Shown here one piece after another: positions 57,704 through 64,000 of a DNA stretch of 64,000 bases. The DNA is taken from NCBI GenBank assembly GCA_028641055.1, contig CM054061.1:118655712-118719711 (forward strand). Direction: 5' to 3'. The notes under the pieces are model-generated. The model was not told where the DNA came from. It saw only the letters and a program-made list of their open reading frames with translations, and ran no database searches. Position 1 is the first letter of the stretch. The number at the start of each line of letters is the position of its first letter. This DNA is from Alopecurus myosuroides (Eukaryota > Streptophyta > Magnoliopsida > Poales > Poaceae). The translations under genes were made by a program, and so were the position numbers.

Positions 57704-58600
57704 CTACTTCCGGGAGCGCTTGCTATTTGGAGACTTTCCTCCCTTCTTCCTCTTACGATCCTCATTCACGTCATAGTCCTCATCATCCGTGTCTTTTTCA
57801 TCCTTCTCATCTTCCACCTCCTCTGGATCTTCTTCCTCTTCCTCAGGGCCTTCCACTTTCATCTCCTCATCACAGCTCTTCTCTCTAACCTCTCGACTAG
57901 GTGGTTGCGGTAGTGGAGGTGGTTGAAGGAGCTCCTCGGGTAAGTCCACGCTAATCCCATTCCTTACGAGTATGTGATCCTTCTCCACTAGCTCCATCGT
58001 GAGTCTTGTGTCACTAGCCTTGAAGTTCTCTATCTGGGCCTTGAGTGCGTCCATCTGAGCATTGAGGGCATTCAGCTGGGCCTTGAGAGCGGTGATCTCC
58101 TGTGCTTGGTGATAGATGGTGGCCCTTGCCTCCTCACTATCCATCAAGTTCTTACGAGCACAATCCTCCATTCCAGCACTATAAGACTCCAAATCCTCCA
58201 CGTGCTTCTGCATCCTGGTCTTGTCTGGATCGTAGCTCACCATAACTTCTCCATCTTCACTTCTCTTCCCAAAATCTCCATAGATGGAATCTTCAGATAT
58301 CTGGTCACGGTAGTCATAGTTTAGCCGCGCCAGTGCGTACTTCATGGATGCAACAAGTCCCTCTTCCCAGCTGGAGTAGACGTCCTTGTAGATGAGAACT
58401 TGGGCTTCACCATCCACAATACCCATCACAATGGTGGTCTTGAGGTTCCACCTCTTGTCTCCTGGAACATTGTTATCGATCTTGTAGCCCTCAATCTTCG
58501 GCAAGAAGAATCCCAGCAGATTGGTTAGGTTTGCAAGCTCGTTCTCGAACTCCACGTCCGAATTCTCCTCCACATGGTAGACTTCTTCTTCGGTACTCAT
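57704..58600 (-). CDS. extra ORF upstream of gag in the Tekay-type element
   Basis: 298 codons, no stops, lying between the primer site (58745) and gag (57422), on the coding strand. N-terminal 100 residues are globular and mixed (FFLPKIEGYKIDNN, KRWNLKTTIVMGIVDG, SWEEGLVASMKYAL). Residues about 150-200 form a coiled coil with heptads (ITALKAQLNALNAQMDALKA). A Pro-rich linker (LPEELLQPPPLPQPP) follows, then a long Glu/Asp tract and a basic end RKRKKGG...SKRSRK that looks like a nuclear localisation signal. I do not recognise it as a host protein. Gypsy elements of the Ogre group have an ORF1 in this position, but a Tekay element with one is unusual to me. The reading frame is intact while gag-pol is not. 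Confidence 0.8.
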   Translation of the reverse strand: MSTEEEVYHVEENSDVEFENELANLTNLLGFFLPKIEGYKIDNNVPGDKRWNLKTTIVMGIVDGEAQVLIYKDVYSSWEEGLVASMKYALARLNYDYRDQISEDSIYGDFGKRSEDGEVMVSYDPDKTRMQKHVEDLESYSAGMEDCARKNLMDSEEARATIYHQAQEITALKAQLNALNAQMDALKAQIENFKASDTRLTMELVEKDHILVRNGISVDLPEELLQPPPLPQPPSREVREKSCDEEMKVEGPEEEEEDPEEVEDEKDEKDTDDEDYDVNEDRKRKKGGKSPNSKRSRK

Positions 58601-58744
58601 CTATAGAAAGGTAAGAGTGTAAGTTAGCAAAGACAAGCGGTATGAGACGAAAGGTAATGAATGTAAAGATAGAAGGTAAAGTAGAATTTTCATCCTATGG
58701 CTTCCTATTCAAAACTTAGGTTTTCGAGCCTACAGTCAACATTT

Positions 58745-58756
58745 GCTCTGATACCA
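58745..58756 (-). other. primer binding site (initiator tRNA-Met type)
   Basis: Minus strand TGGTATCAGAGC, two bases inside the 5' LTR. Confidence 0.95.
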
Positions 58757-58758
58757 TC

Positions 58759-61625
58759 TGTAGTAGTACAGCCCAACATAGGCTATACCTTTGTGTGTAG
58801 TACTGGCCCCTGGACCGTTCACCAGCACACACAACACAGATAGCAATCAAAATAACAAATGTATTGAATACTATCGAATATCCAGAGTAAAGTAATTTAT
58901 TACAAACTGCATAGCGAAAGGCTAGCTCAAATAATTATTAAACACACGGCAAAGAAGCGGTAGACCTCCATCTTCTTGTTTGCAAGCCACAGGCGAACAA
59001 AGGTTGATGTGAAGCCTCGAAAACGTACGAAAAGCTAATCCGAATCCGAATAACCTGCACGTTGGAATATGCAGCCCCCAAAAGGAGGTCAGATCATTCT
59101 GAGCAATGATGGCAAGTGACACTATGGGGGTATAATAAATGGCAAGTGCTAGTCTACATGCATGTTTGGCTGGTGGAGTTTCTAGGCTATTTTGCATAAA
59201 GGCATTTGACCTATCATTTATTAGAATTTAGATTTTTCACATAATTGGACACTTTGGTCGATAGCAAAGTGCTCCTACCGTTTGGATTAGCACACTGAAA
59301 CACCATCAGGCACCTCTCCAATAACCCATAGTCAAGTTATTAGTAATCAATAAAACAAGAATGAACGAGATATGTCATGTTTCCCATCTAGTTGTTGAAT
59401 TGCCCCTAACCAATGGAACACGGCTAAGATCTTAGTTTTAACCCTCGCGAGGTTTGTGCCCTTTACCCGTGTTGCCCAATCGACCCCAAACACCATGATA
59501 CACCATTAGTACCACGGAAGGAAAGAAGATTAAGCCATAACTCATAAGAAGTAGATCCCCAAACCCTCCACGCACCGGACCATCCTACCACTATTCTACA
59601 TCTCTGGACACGTTGGGTTCGAGTCACCACAACCTACAAATTATGTCTAGCCCATACTAATTTGAAACACGGCTGCACTGTAGAACAACTACATAAGGAA
59701 AACTAAACATAATCTCAATATACTGGGCGGCGGTCCCCACCAAACTTTGTACTCTGATGACATGCTACCAATCCGCCCAGTGGTTAATTAATTATCATGT
59801 TGTTTTTATAAGCAATTGAAATAACGAGCCATACTTTAACATGATAATAAACCCAACCATGATATCTATAGCATGGCTAAGAAATCTACAAGTACGATGG
59901 TTTCCTAACATATGGATGCTACAATCTAGGGTAACATATGATTACTCCACTTGGGTGTTAGTGAAGCAACCCCTAACAATATCTAGCATAGCGATAACAC
60001 TCAACTCCTACTCATGCATATCTATTATAAAAATCTAATGCATATAGTAAAATAGTAGGATCATGTGTGTCACTTGCCTTGGCAACACGTGCAGTTGATC
60101 AAACAATCCTCGCAACCACACTCGTTGTAATCGTTGTAATCTACACGTAGAAATCGACAATCATAAGCAACAAGACATAACAATATGCAACACATGCATG
60201 CATGAAATCTTAGTGATGCGAAAAATAGATCTACTATTGTTCTCTGGTTATTAATGACATGTATGATGCAAGGAAAGTGTTTTTGTTGCAAGGAAAATAA
60301 TTAAAGCAATTATAATGATTTAATAGTGCTAGATTAAGAACATGCAAGATTTAATTTGAATTATGCATCTACACAAGTTGATGATATTTTTCCTGAATAG
60401 ATCTAATCAAAACAAGATCATACAAAAAGGATTTGATGAATTTCGAGCTCCGGTTGATTTTATATGATTTAAATAGCCCAAAAAGCATAATTGAAAACAG
60501 AAAATAACTATAGATCAAAACATAAATTTGATTGCGTAGATGGGTAGATCTCAATTTTCTCTTTTGTTTAGTATATTGCATGCGCAAAATGGAGTTACGG
60601 ATCTAAAGATATTGAATTTACAAAATTTAAGCAATTTCTGGAATTTTTAAAACGGAAAAAAACGAATTGACCGGACATTGACTGGCGCTGACGCAGGCAT
60701 GCGTCAGCGCGACGTCAGCCCGCGCGTTGACGCGGTCAGATCCGATCTGTGCCGTCGGATCGAGATCCGACGGCCCAGATCCAATCTCGCGGGGCTCACC
60801 GGAGTTGGGGCGGCCGGCGGCTCGGTCGTCGATGGCGGCGGTCTCCGGCGGGGCCGCGGGAACCGGTGGCTTCCTCTTGTCGGCGCTGTCTCGGGGGTGG
60901 TGGCGGCGCGGGCTGAGGTGGCGGCAGTCGCCGGCGGCGAGGGCACCCGAGGGCGGCGGCGGGGAAACGGCGGCGGCGCTCGTTTTTCGAGGGGTGGCGG
61001 CGGTCGAGGGTGCGGACGTTGAGGGCGGGGGCGCGGTATAAATAGGGGGGTCGGGGTGGCGTGCGGGAGGGGCTGGCCGGGCCGAATCGGCCGCGGAAAC
61101 CGCGCGGCGGCGCAACCGCCTCCGAGATCGGAGCGGAATCCGGCGAGGGGTGACGTCAGCCGTGACGTCGTGGAGCGGGGCCCACGCGTCAGCGGCTCGG
61201 ATGCGTTTTTTTTTTTCAAAAGCTTCCACGACGGGGGCGTTGCGGGCTGGCTGGGCTGGGCTGGCCCACTGCGCTGCGCGCGCGTTGGGCTGGCTCGGCC
61301 GGCCCGCTCGGATTCTTTTTTTTAAACAAAAACTAAAACATTAATAACTTTTAAAATACAACTCCAAAAAGGGTCAAACAAATTTTGAAAAAATTGAAAT
61401 TTGAAAACCTATCAACCTAGGTTATTTTGAAGGGGATTTTTGGGAAAGATAAAAATAATAAAATACTTTGGCCTATATTTCCTTATAGAAGAAAATGATT
61501 TCTTTTTAAACATGATTTATTTTGGGGGTTCAATGCAACAAACAAATGCAATTTTCAAAATCATGACATGCTATGCATATGCTCTAAATGCAAAACATTC
61601 CAAATGTAAGATTTGGTATGTTACA
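58759..61625 (-). repeat. 5' LTR of the Tekay-type element
   Basis: Near-identical to 50065-52930, same TG...CA ends; plus-strand TATAAATA at 61037-61044. Confidence 0.95.
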
Positions 61626-61630
61626 ATATC

Positions 61631-64000
61631 TCATGACTACGTCAATGATGAAATTTCTGGCAGTTACACCGTCAAACTTTTTGATGGGTTTTGCCTCCAC
61701 CCACTTGGTATACTTATCCACTGCAACGAGTAGATGTGTAAGTCCACCTCTTGCAGTTTTGAATGGTCTCATCATATCTAGCCCCCAGACCGCAAACGGC
61801 CATGTAATAGGGATAGTTTTGAGTGCTTGGGCTGACATATTCGTCTGCTTGGCGTAATACTGACATCCGGCACATGTATTTACTATGTGTTCGGCATCTG
61901 TCTTGGCTGTTAGCCAGAAAAACCCCGCACCGAATGCTTTTTTGACTATGCTTTTTGATTGAGCATGATGTCCGCAATCTCCAGCATGGACTTCTTGCTG
62001 GATTTCTCGTCCTTCTTCTGGCGATATACATCGCAGAAAAATTCCGGTAGTACTGCGTTTATACAGGCAATCATTGATTACCGTGTATCATTTGCATCGA
62101 CGTTGTATTTGTCTTTGCAAGACCTCGTCTGCTCCATCCGGGTACTTCTGATCTACTAAGAAGTTTAGATATGGAATTGTCCACTCCAGGTTAACAAGCA
62201 AAACTTCGATTGACTCAGAAGCGAGAGGATAGTCGACATCTCCACCTTTTATGGATGGTTCGTGCAAATGCTGGACAAACACACCTGGTGGTAGGGTTTT
62301 CACTCTTTCCGATCCCATGCAGGCTAATGCATCCGCTTTCCAATTTTCTTCCCTTTTGACGTGAAGTACTTCAAATCCTAGGAAGCAGATTACAAACTCG
62401 TCCACCGTTCTCCGATATTCGGCCATGATGGGACTTTTGGCGTCCCATGTTTGGTTGAGCTGATGCTGTACCAAATCCGAGTCACCATAGCATAAGATAC
62501 ACTTGACACCTTTTTCTTTTGCGATGTGCAAGCCATGAAGCAAAGATTCGTATTCTGCCACGTTATTACTGGCGTTGAAGTGAATTTGTAATACATACTC
62601 CATTGTGTCTCCCTTGGGGGATTTTAGGACAACACGAGCTCCAGCGCCTTCTTTCATCTTGGATCCGTCAAAGTGCATAACCCAGTATTCCGACTTCGGC
62701 ATTGGTGTGTTCTCCATTGCTTCTGTCCAATCAGCGACAAAATCTGCCAACACCTGGGATTTTATTGCCGTCCGGGGTTGGTACTTAATGTCGAACACAG
62801 CCAACTCGATGCCCCATTTGGCTACTCGGCCTGTTGCGTCTGCATTGTTGATTATATCCCCTAGTGGTGCTTTGCATACCACTGTTATGGAATATCCTTG
62901 GAAATAATTTTGAAGTTTTCGAGATGCGAAAAATACGCCATATACCAGTTTTTGATAGTGTGGGTACCTTTGTTTGGACTCGGAAAAAACTTCGCTTATA
63001 TAATACACCGGATGTTGATCTGGTATGCTTTGGTCGTCTTTCCGCCTTTCCACAACTATTACTGCGTTGATAACCCGGTTACTAGCTGTGAGGTACAATT
63101 ACATTGGTTCTTCGTCTTTTGGGGATGCCAAAATCGGAGCTTTCGTCAAGGTTTCTTTTAGCTGGGTTAATGCTGCATCTGCTTCTTCTGTCCACACAAA
63201 TTTGTTGGATTTCTTCAACAATTTTTACAATGGCAAAGCTTTCTCTCCTACCCGGCTAATAAACCTGCTGACAGCAGCTGCAGAACCTGTTAATCTTTGT
63301 ACATCTTTTACGCACGTAGACCTTGAGATGTTTAGAATTGCCTTGATCTTTTCCGGGTTTACTTCTATTCCTCTGTGAGAAACGATGAAACCCAGAAGTT
63401 TTCCGTAGAGAACCCCGAATACGCACTTTAATGGATTCAACTTCATCTTATAAGTGCGCAAATTTTTGATGGTTTCTCGCAAATCTCCAAGGAGTGTGTC
63501 CTTTTGCTTGGAAACGACGGCAATGTCGTCCACATAAACATGAACATTTTTGCCAATCTGACTATGCAAACACCGTTGCATGCAACGCTGGTAAGTTGCG
63601 CCTGCGTTCTTCAGGCCAAAAGGCATGGTTATGTAGTAGTACGTTCCATACGGGGTTATGAAGGAAGTTTTGATTTGATCTTCTTCCTTCATGCGTATTT
63701 GATGATACCCGGAATAAGCGTCCAAAAAGCATAAAAGGTCAGAGCCAGCAGTGGCATCTATTATTTGATCGATTCGCGGTAACGCAAATCTATCTTTTGG
63801 ACACAATTTGTTCAGGCCAGTGTAATCTATATACATCCTAAGAATGGTACTATCTTTCTTCGGGACTAATACTGGATTTGCATACCATTCAGTATGTATG
63901 ACTTCCCGGATAAAATCAGCTGGCAATAGCCGGATAATTTCCTTGCCAATAGCCTTCCGTCTTCTTCCGTCAAATTGACGGAGACCTTGTTTGACGGGTT
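61631..64000 (-). pseudogene. Tat-type RT, RNase H, archaeal RNase H and integrase start
   Basis: Reading leftward from the window end: RT with LRMYIDYTGLNK, FLDAYSGYHQI, FGLKNAGATYQR and VHVYVDDIAVVS (catalytic YVDD kept), then RNase H (YYISEVFSESKQRYPHYQKL, LADFVADW), a second archaeal-type RNase H (HFDGSKMKEGAGA, NNVAEYESLLHGL, YGDSDLVQHQL), and integrase with H-H-C-C finger (CGHHAQS, CAGCQYYAKQ) and WGLDMMRPF (first catalytic Asp). Stops at 63225-63227, 63099-63101 and 62088-62090 break it. The dual RNase H is the hallmark of the Tat clade. RT continues beyond the window; the integrase continues at 50064 across the inserted element. Confidence 0.9.

Larger units (their letters stand above)
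50065..61625 (-). mobile_element. Tekay/Del-type chromodomain gypsy element, TSD ATATC
   Basis: LTRs at 50065-52930 (3') and 58759-61625 (5'), each about 2.87 kb, flanked by ATATC (50060-50064 and 61626-61630). On the minus strand: primer site, an extra ORF of 298 codons, gag, protease, RT-RNase H, integrase with chromodomain-like tail, polypurine tract. Three nonsense codons and one frameshift disable gag-pol. Over the first ~600 bp of the LTRs I count about nine differences, so it is a recent but not brand-new insertion. Its LTR begins TGTAACATCCCAA, as does the LARD-like family. Confidence 0.95.
33340..64000 (-). mobile_element. Tat-clade gypsy element, minus strand, runs off window
   Basis: 3' LTR 33340-33883, polypurine tract, an antisense gene, then integrase, archaeal-type RNase H, RNase H and reverse transcriptase reading leftward from the window end. 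The order RT-RH-aRH-IN followed by a large 3' region with an antisense gene is characteristic of grass Tat elements (Grande/RIRE2-like). Two later insertions split it: CACTA at 37404-48714 and a Tekay-like element at 50065-61625. Gag, protease and the 5' LTR lie beyond 64000. The pol parts carry several stops, so the copy is inactive. Confidence 0.85.

Overview
The window looks like intergenic DNA from a large grass genome, most likely Triticeae or a close Pooideae relative. The evidence is a grass-type DUF1618 gene, CACTA transposons with CACTACTAGG-type ends, Helitrons with CTAG ends, Stowaway-like MITEs, and several layers of nested LTR retrotransposons. Only one ordinary host-type gene is visible (DUF1618, 3584-5101, minus). 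Nearly everything else is mobile-element sequence, and most of its coding capacity is broken by stops, frameshifts or insertions.

Left part (1-16395). A minus-strand, truncated copy of a LARD-like element (1-1690) is followed by a copia-type LTR fragment (1691-2370), a 5'-truncated LINE tail (2371-3075), the DUF1618 gene, an AT-rich stretch with direct repeats, two head-to-tail minus-strand Helitrons (7585-10144), a third small Helitron (10318-10671), a 1.3-kb non-autonomous CACTA with GCA target duplication (11475-12784), a Stowaway-like MITE (13186-13442), a decayed copia LTR piece (13507-14249) and the 3' LTR of an Athila-like element on the minus strand (14250-15849).

Middle (16391-33339). 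A complete LARD-like element (16396-26785; two ~4.78-kb LTRs, only 830 bp between them, TSD AGTGA) sits inside the internal region of that Athila-like element. Then come a copia (SIRE/Maximus-like) LTR end, a broken plant-mobile-domain gene (30125-31504), and an Athila-like LTR (31505-33098, tRNA-Asp-type primer site) that cuts this gene off.

Right part (33340-64000). A Tat-clade gypsy element lies on the minus strand and runs off the window. Its 3' LTR is at 33340-33883, a six-exon antisense gene with its own TATA box lies beside the LTR (34454-37395), and integrase, RNase H and reverse transcriptase follow. Two younger elements split it: an 11.3-kb CACTA (37404-48714, TSD TTT) with a truncated transposase, an Ulp1-like second gene and a small viroplasmin-like membrane-tailed ORF; and an 11.6-kb chromodomain gypsy element of Tekay/Del type (50065-61625, TSD ATATC) with an extra intact ORF upstream of a broken gag-pol. 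The order of insertion can be read directly from the interrupted sequences.

All family names come from motifs and end structures seen by eye; no database search was possible. Divergence figures are counts over short stretches only.
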